Shown piece after piece: positions 53,253 through 61,899 of a stretch of 64,000 bases of DNA (its first letter is position 1; the number at the start of each line of letters is the position of its first letter). The position numbers were made by a program, and so were the translations under genes. The notes beneath the pieces were generated by a model, which worked only from the letters and a program-made list of their open reading frames with translations, was not told the DNA's origin and made no database searches. The DNA is from Bacteriovorax stolpii. Lineage in GTDB: Bacteria > Bdellovibrionota > UBA2428. The stretch covers positions 1 through 64,000 of the forward strand of contig CAMCVE010000009.1 in the NCBI GenBank assembly GCA_945881775.1, written 5' to 3'.

Positions 53253-55094
53253 ATGACTGGCGCGGTACGCTTTCCGCTTGTGCGGGCGAAGTTGTCGACC
53301 TGCGCGATTTATATTTTCGCGGCGGCGCGAGTCAGTGCGGCGGATACTGAACAACATGGCGGAAGCTCTGGCTCCACACCCGCTCAAGTCGAGATCAAAA
53401 ATGACCATGCTGGAAGCGATGGCGTTAGGCCTGGGACGCAGCTAAGTGTTCCGGTGATGCAAGGAATGCTGATTCAAGCGAGCCAGAATCTCAACTCTGA
53501 ATCGGCGCGCCAAGGGGGAGCCTCTTCAGCCGCCGTTGTGTCGACTCAAAAAGCTTTGATCGAAGCCGCAAACAGTCTCCCATCGAAATCTTCTGAAGAA
53601 CAAAAAATGATGAGCTCTTTGCTATCGGCGAAGAACATCAAGGTCACGAACAGTCAGGTTACGATGACCAATGAAACTACAAATTTATTAGGCGCCACAT
53701 CTGAAACGAAATCTCAAGAACAAGTTGCGATTTCTGATGAGCAAAAGAAAGTGATTGAGGAACAAGTCAAGGCCCAGAGAGACCCCGCTACAGCTGCGGC
53801 AGTGACAGCAGCGCTCGTCGCACGATCGATGTCCTCCGGACCTGCGAATACCCCAACTTCCAATCCCGGCGTCCAGTCGTCACGTCCCCAAAGTCAGGCT
53901 TTCGGTGCCGCACAGTCCGGGGCGATGAGCGCGGGCGGACTCTCAGGCGGATCTTCTTCGTCTGATTCTGGTGACCACTTCGATGCCGACGCAGTCAATC
54001 TCGCAAAAGGCGCTCAGAACCTACTCTCCCTTCCGACATCCACTGCGGGCGGCGACCTTTCTTCGAGTCCGATCTACAATCAGGCGGGCTCGCCTGAGAT
54101 TCAATCAGCTCTTCGTGACATCGCCTTTGGAGATATGACCGGCAAGAGTGGCGCGGGCGGTGGCTCGAAGCTTCTTAAGCTTGCGACGACAGAGGGTTTC
54201 CAAGATGTGCTCTCGAACACCCTCGGAAGCGATGCTCAACGCGATTTCAATCTGCTCACGGCGGGCGCCGCAATCTCCGACAACCCCAATCTTCCGGCCT
54301 CAGGCGTCGCCCTCGCGAAGGCTTACATTTACAACAATCTGAGTGCCTCAAAAATGATCGCCTCTTCTAACGTTCTCGGCTCTCTCAATGCCGCGCTTCC
54401 GGGTGGTGGTCTTGGAAAGCTCTCGCCAGAAACCTTGCGCTGGGTTGCGCTCGCGGGCGACCTCGCGTTTGCCGATGCCTCCTCGCTCCCTCCTGAATAT
54501 GCAGCTCGTCAGGCACAGTACCGCGAGGGATTTGAATCGATGAAGGCCTGGCTCAAGGTGCTCGAAGAATCTAACGCTCTTTCGCTCCTCGACGAACTGC
54601 GTGTTCCCGCAAATCCCGATTTCGCCGGACGAGGTTGGGAAGACGCCAGAAAGAAATTTTCTGCTGCTCACCGCAAGGCGAAGGCAAGTATTGTCGTGAA
54701 CAAAAAAAGCGGCAAAGACGGCCAGTCGATCTTGAAACAACTGAACACCTTGGCTGGGTGGTCCGAAGGCCTCGCAGACTTCGATGTGAATTCGGTTTCG
54801 ACCTGGGGCCGAATGACAACAGGGCGCTACAGATTCCCCGTACTTTGGAGGCGTTTTGATCCGCTCACTTTGGAGCAAGCGCGCTTTTACTATGGTCGTC
54901 TGATCTACCATGGCTCGATGCCTCAGTTTTATTCGGGTTCACTGAAACCCATCAGCTTTCTCGTGAGTGATGCGCAGAAGTGGTCTGCCAAAATTACTAA
55001 AGAGCAGCAGCTACGTCGTAATGAACTGGCTCGCACCAAGCCCGGCCGTAGCGCCCCCCCGAAGAAGAACGTCGCCTTCGTCAAAGAAAACTGA
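53253..55094 (+). CDS. Large exported Ser/Ala-rich protein, unknown
   Basis: 613 residues with a signal peptide ending near AARVSAAD. A long low-complexity stretch (Ser/Ala/Gln/Gly, residues about 30-260) is followed by a more ordered helical C-terminal half (LEQARFYYGRLIYHGSMPQFY). No motif recognised. Only 106 bp separate it from the next exported gene, so the two may form an operon. Confidence 0.65.
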   Translation: MTGAVRFPLVRAKLSTCAIYIFAAARVSAADTEQHGGSSGSTPAQVEIKNDHAGSDGVRPGTQLSVPVMQGMLIQASQNLNSESARQGGASSAAVVSTQKALIEAANSLPSKSSEEQKMMSSLLSAKNIKVTNSQVTMTNETTNLLGATSETKSQEQVAISDEQKKVIEEQVKAQRDPATAAAVTAALVARSMSSGPANTPTSNPGVQSSRPQSQAFGAAQSGAMSAGGLSGGSSSSDSGDHFDADAVNLAKGAQNLLSLPTSTAGGDLSSSPIYNQAGSPEIQSALRDIAFGDMTGKSGAGGGSKLLKLATTEGFQDVLSNTLGSDAQRDFNLLTAGAAISDNPNLPASGVALAKAYIYNNLSASKMIASSNVLGSLNAALPGGGLGKLSPETLRWVALAGDLAFADASSLPPEYAARQAQYREGFESMKAWLKVLEESNALSLLDELRVPANPDFAGRGWEDARKKFSAAHRKAKASIVVNKKSGKDGQSILKQLNTLAGWSEGLADFDVNSVSTWGRMTTGRYRFPVLWRRFDPLTLEQARFYYGRLIYHGSMPQFYSGSLKPISFLVSDAQKWSAKITKEQQLRRNELARTKPGRSAPPKKNVAFVKEN

Positions 55095-55113
55095 TTTTTA
55101 TCTAGATAAAAAT
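55094..55113. terminator. 20-bp AT-rich perfect palindrome after the 613-residue gene
   Basis: The sequence ATTTTTATCTAGATAAAAAT is fully self-complementary. It begins at the last base of the TGA. A second short palindrome, GCGCTAGCGC, lies at 55123-55132. The first could act as a weak terminator or a recognition site; loop length in a hairpin would be short, so this is uncertain. Confidence 0.4.
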
Positions 55114-55200
55114 TCATGACTTGCGCTAGCGCTTAACGCGATCTTCGTTTGTTCGCCCTTGGCCCGACCCCTCATACTAGAGGAAGAGGTCTAAAGGATC

Positions 55201-56160
55201 ATGAGGCTTATTTTACGGCGAGTTCTCTTTGTGAGCGTAGTGTGGACCTCGCTCGCCGCCGAAGCTCAGAAAAACTACATCCTCCAGCTTGGAGAAGATG
55301 GCATCGCCTCCGAAGAAGAAGACCGCAGCTGCACGATTACCAATGAGGGTAAAAGTCTTTACGGCGCAATGAGCGACCGAGTGACCTGTGCTGCGTTCTG
55401 CCGGACAACGGCCGACGGACGATTCGGAGTGAAGAATGATGTTCCAGCGACCTACGTTTGTATCTGGAATAGTGTCGTGGAAACCTCGGTGTTTCTACAA
55501 GGGCGCCTCAAGGCTGGCGAAATATCCGGATCATCGGGTGAAACCATTTTGCCGAGCGTGGGCACAGGCGATCAATCTCAATCTCAATCTCAGTCTCAAT
55601 CCAGGTCTAACTCTTTGGAGCTCAAGGCTCCGGCGAGCTTGCTCAGTCCCTATTCCTGGTCTCAAGGTGCGACTCAAAGCGCCGATAAAAGCCCAAGCTT
55701 TTCGCCTGAAGGCGGAATTTCGTCGAAAGCGAAGCCGAAGAGAGATCCTTCTCGCGACGATCTTTTGGACCGAGCTCAGATCGTGAGAGGTCTTTACTCC
55801 GTTTCGAAACAAAATATTCCAACAAAAGATCGTGCGGCGATCGAGAAGGACCTTCGGCTCATCTCAAAGATTGAGCCCCTCAAGGACCCGGCCGTTCTCC
55901 CGGCGCTTCACCGAACTGTGGTCGAGGCCGAGCTCAAGCTCGGGCGTGCGGCGGGTGATGGAGTCTTGCCGCGAGAAGAACTCTTGGGTCTAAAGACGCG
56001 AGGTCGCACTCTCTCCGAAGAATCTTCAGCGGGGCTCAGATCCTTCCAAACCATTAAAACCGAACGTGCGCCCGGCGGATTTAGCCGAAGCGAAGCCGAA
56101 ACAATCCACCGCTATCTGGACCAGATCGAGACACGCATCGAAGCCGAGATCAAAGACTGA
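55201..56160 (+). CDS. Exported protein of unknown function
   Basis: 319 residues with a signal peptide (RRVLFVSVVWTSLAAEAQ). The first third has paired Cys (DRSCTITNEG, VTCAAFCRTT, YVCIWN), suggesting a small disulfide domain; then a Ser/Gln-rich linker with SQSQSQSQSR, and a charged helical C-terminal part. AAAGGATC precedes the ATG. Its end overlaps the convergent RluA gene by 11 bp. No family recognised. Confidence 0.65.
   Translation: MRLILRRVLFVSVVWTSLAAEAQKNYILQLGEDGIASEEEDRSCTITNEGKSLYGAMSDRVTCAAFCRTTADGRFGVKNDVPATYVCIWNSVVETSVFLQGRLKAGEISGSSGETILPSVGTGDQSQSQSQSQSRSNSLELKAPASLLSPYSWSQGATQSADKSPSFSPEGGISSKAKPKRDPSRDDLLDRAQIVRGLYSVSKQNIPTKDRAAIEKDLRLISKIEPLKDPAVLPALHRTVVEAELKLGRAAGDGVLPREELLGLKTRGRTLSEESSAGLRSFQTIKTERAPGGFSRSEAETIHRYLDQIETRIEAEIKD
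55573..55602 (+). repeat. Hexanucleotide repeat (CAATCT-type) inside a coding sequence
   Basis: Five tandem six-base units (CAATCT, CAATCT, CAATCT, CAGTCT, CAATCC) encode repeated Gln-Ser in the linker of the exported protein at 55201-56160. Length changes here would keep frame. Confidence 0.8.
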
Positions 56161-56836
56161 GCTGGATTTCGAGAAACGTAGGGAGTCCGCGCCGCTCGTT
56201 CTCGCTGAGCTTCGAGAAATCGAGTTTCACGGCCTGAAGCGCAATGCCTTCGCCCGAGTGAGACGCCTGAGACCCATAGAGGGTGTCGCCATGAATCGGG
56301 AATCCAGCCAGCGCCATATGCAAGCGCAACTGGTGCGAGCGCCCCGTGAGCGGATGAAGCGTCCAGAGTCGTGAGCTAGCAGAATGAATTTTCCACGAGG
56401 CCCGCGTGAGAGACTCTTTGCCGTGAGGAGCCGCAAAGCTGCGGCGCTTGCCACTCACAAGTCTCGTAGACCATGGCGATTCAACGTTCTCGAGGGAAGG
56501 AGCCACCAGGCGAGCCTGGTCCTGATAAAGGCGCGGGTCAGGATCGCAAGCCTCGCGCGCTGAGACGGCATGGTAAGTTTTTTGAATGAGACCTTTCTCA
56601 AACGCAGTGTTGGCGTTGCGGTGCGCGTCGGCAGTCTTCGCAAAAATCAGCAGACCCGAAACTTCAAAATCCAGTCGATGCACGGGCCAGATTCTTTGTC
56701 CGAGTTGAGTCTGAAGATTCGTTCCGACACAGGTGCGAGCATCATCTTCGCCCTGTCTGGACGGCACGCTCAGAGTGTTTGCGGGTTTAAGTACCGCGCA
56801 CCACGCCTCGTTCTCGAAGACGACCGCAACATTCAT
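56150..56836 (-). CDS. RluA-family pseudouridine synthase
   Basis: 228 residues. The catalytic HRLDFEVSGLLIFAKT (HRLD), LHPLTGRSHQLRLHM and DTLYG motifs define the RluA family, which converts uridines in rRNA or tRNA to pseudouridine; no S4 domain is present. Start ATG 56836 (MNVAVVFENEAW) lies 4 bp after the glpD stop; the in-frame codons upstream are inside glpD. Target site unknown. Confidence 0.85.
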   Translation of the reverse strand: MNVAVVFENEAWCAVLKPANTLSVPSRQGEDDARTCVGTNLQTQLGQRIWPVHRLDFEVSGLLIFAKTADAHRNANTAFEKGLIQKTYHAVSAREACDPDPRLYQDQARLVAPSLENVESPWSTRLVSGKRRSFAAPHGKESLTRASWKIHSASSRLWTLHPLTGRSHQLRLHMALAGFPIHGDTLYGSQASHSGEGIALQAVKLDFSKLSENERRGLPTFLEIQLSL

Positions 56837-56840
56837 GCTG

Positions 56841-58445
56841 TCACGCCTTGAGTTCGGGTAGGCTTCGGCCAAGTGGCGAGAGAACGTTCGTCTGTATGTA
56901 GGCTCGGTAGTCTTCTGTCTGGCGAAGCCACTCGGCCTCGTCCCAATTGAGGGCTTCGCAGAGAGTTTTCTTCAAGACGGGCAGGAGTGTCCATCCGTTG
57001 TGGGGCTCTTTGTAGAAAAGCTGTGTGCGACGCACGAAAAGATCCTCGAGGCTCATCACAGCAAGCGAGTCACAGATACGTCGGATGTCATCGAGCCTAA
57101 AGCGAGACGCCTCGGTCGTGCCGAGAGGAGCAATGTGCTCTGAGCTAAAGGGTGTGGCGAGGCGGGGGAAGTCTCGGTGCATTGTGTGCGAGGGTCTGAA
57201 TCCTCCTCCAAGAGGATTCTTCCAGCCCACCGAGCGCCTCAGCAACGTGTCGACGGTCTGCTCGGCCATTTCGCGGTGAGTGGTGAGCTTGCCCCCCGCT
57301 ATGACGACCACGCCTTCGTCGCGCCACTCGAGATGGTGCTCGCGCGAAATCTGCGAGGCCGACGCCGAGTCGCCGGGAGCAATCAGCGGCCTCAGACCCG
57401 ACCAGGTGCTCACAACGTCTTCGCGCTTAAGCGGGTGATTGGGGAAATAGGAGAGCGTGCTGTCGATGAGGTAGTCCACCTCGTCGCTCGTGATCGCGAC
57501 TTTCTCGGGAGCGTCGGCATCGAAGATGTCGGTGGTGCCCACGACCGTGAAGTCTCCCCACGGAATCGTAAACAACACGCGCCCGTCTTTGGGGTGAGTC
57601 ATGGCGATGGCATGTCTTGCGGGAAGTTTCGAGGCGGGGACCACAATATGCGAGCCGCGCGTTGTGGCCATGAGTCGCGGAAACTTCAGGCCACTGCGTC
57701 CAAGAAGCTGGTCGGTCCAAGGTCCACCCGCCATCACGACACTGCGACACTTCACGTGCAGGAGCTCTTCAGTGAGAGTGTCGCGCAGTACGGCTTCGTG
57801 CGGTGATTCTCCGGCAGAGTTCGTGAGTCGGAATTCTTCGGCCTTCATGCGCGAGAGCGCAACGCAGCCCTCGATGCGTGCATCCACCAAGTTGCCCATC
57901 GTGAGAAGCGCGTCGTCTGTAGCGCCGTCCCAATAGAAGATTGCGCCCTTAAGTCCCTCAGAGCGCAGCCCGGGCTCTTCTTTTAGACAGCGGTCTTTGA
58001 GGTAGGTCTTGTGCAGTCCGGGAAGGCGAAAGAGCGCAAGGCTGTCGTAGAGCCAAAGTCCCGCAGCGAGTTGCCAGAGCGGAACGCGGGACTCGCGGAA
58101 GGCCGGAAACAAAAAAGGCAGCGGTGTGACAAGTTGTGGAGCGCGCTTCCAGAGGATGGCGCGTTCGCGGGTGCTTTCCTTGACGAGGCCAAACTCAAAC
58201 TGCTCGAGATAGCGAACGCCGCCGTGAACAAGTTTCGAAGAGCGTGAACTCGTGCCCGAAGCAAAATCATTTTTCTCGACGAGGAGTACGGAGAGACCGC
58301 GAGTTGCAGCTTCTCGGGCGACTGCGGCACCGGTGATACCGCCGCCCACAACAAGCACATCAAAAACTTTGCTCTGCCCCCGCAGCCCCTCGATCTCAGA
58401 TGAGCGTGTGCGCCACGAAAACTCCGCAAAGCTTGTCGATGTCAT
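56841..58445 (-). CDS. glpD: Glycerol-3-phosphate dehydrogenase (FAD-dependent)
   Basis: 534 residues. FAD motif VLVVGGGITGAAVAREAATRG, NDFASGTSSRSSKLVHGGVRY, and DGRVLFTIPWGDFTVVGTTD are signature GlpD/GlpA stretches. It oxidises glycerol-3-phosphate to dihydroxyacetone phosphate and passes electrons to quinone at the inner membrane. Length fits the family. Followed closely by the RluA-type gene. Confidence 0.92.
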   Translation of the reverse strand: MTSTSFAEFSWRTRSSEIEGLRGQSKVFDVLVVGGGITGAAVAREAATRGLSVLLVEKNDFASGTSSRSSKLVHGGVRYLEQFEFGLVKESTRERAILWKRAPQLVTPLPFLFPAFRESRVPLWQLAAGLWLYDSLALFRLPGLHKTYLKDRCLKEEPGLRSEGLKGAIFYWDGATDDALLTMGNLVDARIEGCVALSRMKAEEFRLTNSAGESPHEAVLRDTLTEELLHVKCRSVVMAGGPWTDQLLGRSGLKFPRLMATTRGSHIVVPASKLPARHAIAMTHPKDGRVLFTIPWGDFTVVGTTDIFDADAPEKVAITSDEVDYLIDSTLSYFPNHPLKREDVVSTWSGLRPLIAPGDSASASQISREHHLEWRDEGVVVIAGGKLTTHREMAEQTVDTLLRRSVGWKNPLGGGFRPSHTMHRDFPRLATPFSSEHIAPLGTTEASRFRLDDIRRICDSLAVMSLEDLFVRRTQLFYKEPHNGWTLLPVLKKTLCEALNWDEAEWLRQTEDYRAYIQTNVLSPLGRSLPELKA

Positions 58446-58496
58446 GGGTCAAATTAAACAATAGAATAGGGCAATAAAGAACCCCGCTATACAGGC

Positions 58497-58679
58497 TTAA
58501 GCTTTGACTTCTTTGTGGAGCGTGACGCGGCTCAAGAAGGGGTTGTACTTGCGAAGCGCGAGCTTCTCAGTGCTGTTCTTCTTATTCTTCTGTGTGGTGT
58601 AACGGCTCACGGTCTTGCCTTCTTTACGGGCTTCGGAGCATTCCAGAGTGATTGTGATACGGTCTGTTTTTCTTCCCAT
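58497..58679 (-). CDS. rpmG: 50S ribosomal protein L33
   Basis: 60 residues: [43 protein letters not shown] is the L33 consensus. It lacks the two CxxC pairs of zinc-binding L33, so is the C- type. It precedes glpD by 51 bp on the same strand. No other ribosomal genes are adjacent. Confidence 0.94.
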   Translation of the reverse strand: MGRKTDRITITLECSEARKEGKTVSRYTTQKNKKNSTEKLALRKYNPFLSRVTLHKEVKA

Positions 58680-58810
58680 GGCCGCATGGTGATAGTGGAA
58701 ATCCGCCCCCTAGGTCAAGCTTTTCGAACGATTTTCGGGGCCTAAGGCCCAGTTTTTGGTAGTCTTTTGAATTCGAGACGCGGCGAATTATCAAAAACTT
58801 AGCCCGCTCC

Positions 58811-58838
58811 TTGCGGTAGCATTTTGTCGGGGCATAAT
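58811..58838 (+). promoter_or_regulatory. Sigma70-type promoter of the porin gene
   Basis: TTGCGG (58811-58816), 16-bp spacer, CATAAT (58833-58838), leaving an untranslated leader of about 80 nt before the ATG at 58924. An AAGGAGGA Shine-Dalgarno at 58908-58915 follows. Confidence 0.6.
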
Positions 58839-58923
58839 GAACTCAAGTATTTAAGCAACAAGAGGCTCCAGGGTGCTGCTACCAAGCAATAAACCCTCGT
58901 AGACCTCAAGGAGGAAGCAGCAA

Positions 58924-59868
58924 ATGAAAAAAACCCTAGGAATTCTAAGTGCCCTGGCCCTGACTGGCGTTGCTCACGCTGAAGTGAACGTGAGCGGCTA
59001 CGTTGACGCTGGCTACGGCTGGTCGAGCAAATCGGCTGGCAACAAGAGCGCGTTCAACTACAACGAAGGCGGCGTTTGGTTCACCGGCAACACCGGATCG
59101 ACCAGCTTCATGCTTGATGTTGGCGTTGACGGCGATAACGTAAACCTCGCGGGCGTCGCTGTCGTTGAACAAGCTTACGTCAGCAACAAGTACGACAACG
59201 GCTTCTCTTGGAGCCTCGGTCAATTTGACGGCATCATTGGTCACGAGTCCAACGACTCTGTGAACAACGCCTTCAACCACCAAGGTCTTCTCTACGCTTT
59301 CACCCCAACAACCCACACCGGTCTTCTCCTTGGCTACGACCTCAGCGACGCTTTGAAACTTCAACTCATCGTTGCTAACGGCGACAATGCTAAAGGCGCA
59401 GGCGGCAAAGAGTTCGATTACCCTGAACTCGGCTTCAAGTTGACCTCCAAGATGGACGGCCTCTCCGCACACGTCGGTGGCAACTTCCAATCTGAAGGCG
59501 ATGAGAATGGCTACGTGATCGACATCGGCGCTTCGACTTCGGTTGGCGCGATGGAAGTCGGCGCAGAACTCGTCCTCGTCAAAGCTGCTGTGGCTGACGG
59601 CGAGTCGGGCATGGGCTTCGGTATCCACGGCGGAACCGAAATCATGGAAGGAACCAAGTTCAACGTTGGTTTCGAGTGGGAAAATGGCAAGTCGACAGGC
59701 GTCGATACCAAGATCTCCGCAATGGAACTTCGCGCTGGACCCACCTGGGCAATGTCTGAAGCTCTCAACCTGAAGGCTGATTACACCTTCACCAAAGAGA
59801 GCGGCGATGGCGCTCCCAACGCAGAAGCTGAGCACGGCGTCTCTGTTGCTGGCGTCTACAAGTTCTAA
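58924..59868 (+). CDS. Outer-membrane porin-like beta-barrel protein
   Basis: 314 residues with a signal peptide (KKTLGILSALALTGVAHA). The mature protein alternates polar and aromatic residues and starts EVNVSGYVDAGYGW, as beta-barrel porins do; it ends in aromatic Phe (VAGVYKF), the BAM signal. It resembles OmpL/DUF1597-like porins, with acidic loops. Codon use looks optimised (strong leader, good Shine-Dalgarno, own promoter and terminator), consistent with high expression. Substrate unknown. Confidence 0.8.
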   Translation: MKKTLGILSALALTGVAHAEVNVSGYVDAGYGWSSKSAGNKSAFNYNEGGVWFTGNTGSTSFMLDVGVDGDNVNLAGVAVVEQAYVSNKYDNGFSWSLGQFDGIIGHESNDSVNNAFNHQGLLYAFTPTTHTGLLLGYDLSDALKLQLIVANGDNAKGAGGKEFDYPELGFKLTSKMDGLSAHVGGNFQSEGDENGYVIDIGASTSVGAMEVGAELVLVKAAVADGESGMGFGIHGGTEIMEGTKFNVGFEWENGKSTGVDTKISAMELRAGPTWAMSEALNLKADYTFTKESGDGAPNAEAEHGVSVAGVYKF

Positions 59869-59890
59869 TTAGAGCTAGTCTTAAACATCA

Positions 59891-59933
59891 AAAACCTCGC
59901 GACTCTTGATTGAGTCGCGGGGTTTTTCTTTTT
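59891..59933 (+). terminator. Strong Rho-independent terminator of the porin gene
   Basis: 15-bp stem (59891-59905 with 59912-59926, one G-U pair), 6-nt loop, then TTTTTCTTTTT. Lies 22 bp after the porin stop. Confidence 0.92.
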
Positions 59934-59952
59934 GGTTTAGACTATTCGGCAG

Positions 59953-61884
59953 ATGCACCTGCGCAGCCTAGTTCTTCTCTCTCTGCTGGTGGCCCCACTT
60001 AGTACGCGGGCTGCGACCTATGCTTCGCCCCCGATTCGGCTGACTCAAGTGAGCTCCGTGAGACTGGCGCCTGAAGTGTTTCGCTTGGGTAATAAGCTCC
60101 GAGTGCGCAATCTGAGCTCCGGAGTTTCCGTTGTTGTCGAGGTCGACCCTCGCGAACCTTATTTGCCCGCCGGTATCCTGAGCCGAGTTGTGACCTCGAG
60201 CGACCAAGACTGGCTTCCGGAATTCAGCGTCCTTAGTGGCGAAGGCTCGGGTGTGGACCCCAATGAGCCCGACCTGCCGCCTGCGCTTCGTGTGCGAGCC
60301 AACACAATAGAAGGGGGGCAGCAAGCGCGCTCTAAAGCTACTCTCCGCAATTGGCGTGTGCTTGGTTATCGCGTCCTCAAGTCTCCCACGGGCCTCATGT
60401 TCCTCGAAGTTTCGGACGGTCTCAAAACAGTTTTTGTGACGCCCGAGCAGGCCGCCAGGCGTATTGAGATCCGCGAGAAGAACGCACTCTCGAAGCTTTT
60501 TGATCTTGCGTGGCGCTCGCTCACGATTCAGCGCTACGACTTGGGACTAGACGCTTTCCAGCGCATTTTTCGGCGCCAGCAGATGATGAACGAGAAGCAA
60601 CTCGCTCAAGCCCACCTCGGCATGGCCCTCTCGAAGTACCACCTCGAGGGTTGCTCAAAGCCTTTGGCCCAGCACCTTGTAGAGGCTGACAAGGATCCCG
60701 CCAACCAAGACGACGTGTCCTACTACCGCGCTCTTTGCGCGATGAACGACGAGAACTACGACGAGGCGGGGGTCCTCTTTAAACGACTCGTTGATAAGCA
60801 ACATCAGAACTACCTCGAGGCTTCGTCATTCTATCTCGGCGTGATCGCGGAGACGGACGAACGCTATGACGATGCCGAGGCGGCTTATCTCGACACGATC
60901 GATTTCGCCTCGGACAGCACGCTTGTGGGCATCGCAAAAGCGCGTCTCGACAACGTGCGACAGGTCAAGGCCATCAACTCGCTCGAGACCAAGTGGATTT
61001 CCGGAGGCGTGAGTGCAAGTGCGGCCTACGACACCAACGTCATCGCACTTCCGGAAGAGCTCACGCCCGCGTCGTACGGACTCTCGGAGCAAAAGGCTTT
61101 GCTCTCGACGGATCTTGCGTTTTTGAGCCTTACTCCGCCTTGGTCGCGGCGTTTCTCGCACAAGATCAACTACACCTTCCTCATGAACAATCACTTCGAC
61201 AAGGAAATTTCGTCGATCTACGACTCGAACGTGCACGACCTTGGAACTCAAGTCGGCTTTCGGAGCGACCCCGACGTCAAGCACGGACTCTCTTATTCTT
61301 GGTCTTCGATTTCACTCGGGGAACTTGGAAAATCCACGGAGTCCCTGCGGACACACACCTCATCTTACTCTCTCAAGTTCTTGCGTGGTGCAAATCCCGA
61401 ACAGCCCGACTCAGAGCTTGAGTGGGGCTACCGCTTTACTGCGATTCGTCCCACGATTGCGGCACTGACCGAGCGTAATAACCTCGAAGCCAATGGGCAT
61501 CTCATCTCGGTAAAATATCTTCAACGTCGCAACTCGCCTCATGTTTACGGACCCGTCTTTTCTGCGGAGTGGCGGGAGTCCAAAGGGGCTGAGAATTCGC
61601 TGTGGGACCTGCATGTAGGAGCAAGCTGGGACTACTATTTTGGCAATCCTCAGTCGCCCTGGTACATCACGCAGGTCGGAGGCTTCAACTACAAGCCTTA
61701 TTTCGATACCCTCGACAATCGCCACGACTACACTCTCGGCTACACGGGCTCAATCGGGAAAACTTGGGGCTCGAGTCTCGACACACGGCTTCAGTTTTCG
61801 GGGACCTTCAATTTCTCGACACTTAAGAACGTGTACCAGTACAAACAAGGCTCGGTGAGCCTGCTTGTGACGGCTTTCTTTTAG
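59953..61884 (+). CDS. TPR plus outer-membrane beta-barrel protein (Slam-like architecture)
   Basis: 643 residues. Signal peptide (LLSLLVAPLSTRAA), an N-terminal domain of about 150 residues, TPR-like helices around 180-330 (FDLAWRSLTIQRYDLGLDAFQ, YYRALCAMNDENYDEAGVLFKR), then about 290 residues of alternating strands (YDTNVIALPEEL onward) ending YKQGSVSLLVTAFF with terminal Phe. This is the layout of Slam (DUF560) translocons for surface lipoproteins, TPR in the periplasm and a barrel in the outer membrane. Membership in that family is inference from architecture only. Follows the porin terminator by 20 bp. Confidence 0.65.
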   Translation: MHLRSLVLLSLLVAPLSTRAATYASPPIRLTQVSSVRLAPEVFRLGNKLRVRNLSSGVSVVVEVDPREPYLPAGILSRVVTSSDQDWLPEFSVLSGEGSGVDPNEPDLPPALRVRANTIEGGQQARSKATLRNWRVLGYRVLKSPTGLMFLEVSDGLKTVFVTPEQAARRIEIREKNALSKLFDLAWRSLTIQRYDLGLDAFQRIFRRQQMMNEKQLAQAHLGMALSKYHLEGCSKPLAQHLVEADKDPANQDDVSYYRALCAMNDENYDEAGVLFKRLVDKQHQNYLEASSFYLGVIAETDERYDDAEAAYLDTIDFASDSTLVGIAKARLDNVRQVKAINSLETKWISGGVSASAAYDTNVIALPEELTPASYGLSEQKALLSTDLAFLSLTPPWSRRFSHKINYTFLMNNHFDKEISSIYDSNVHDLGTQVGFRSDPDVKHGLSYSWSSISLGELGKSTESLRTHTSSYSLKFLRGANPEQPDSELEWGYRFTAIRPTIAALTERNNLEANGHLISVKYLQRRNSPHVYGPVFSAEWRESKGAENSLWDLHVGASWDYYFGNPQSPWYITQVGGFNYKPYFDTLDNRHDYTLGYTGSIGKTWGSSLDTRLQFSGTFNFSTLKNVYQYKQGSVSLLVTAFF

Positions 61885-61899
61885 TGCTTATTTAGGGGA

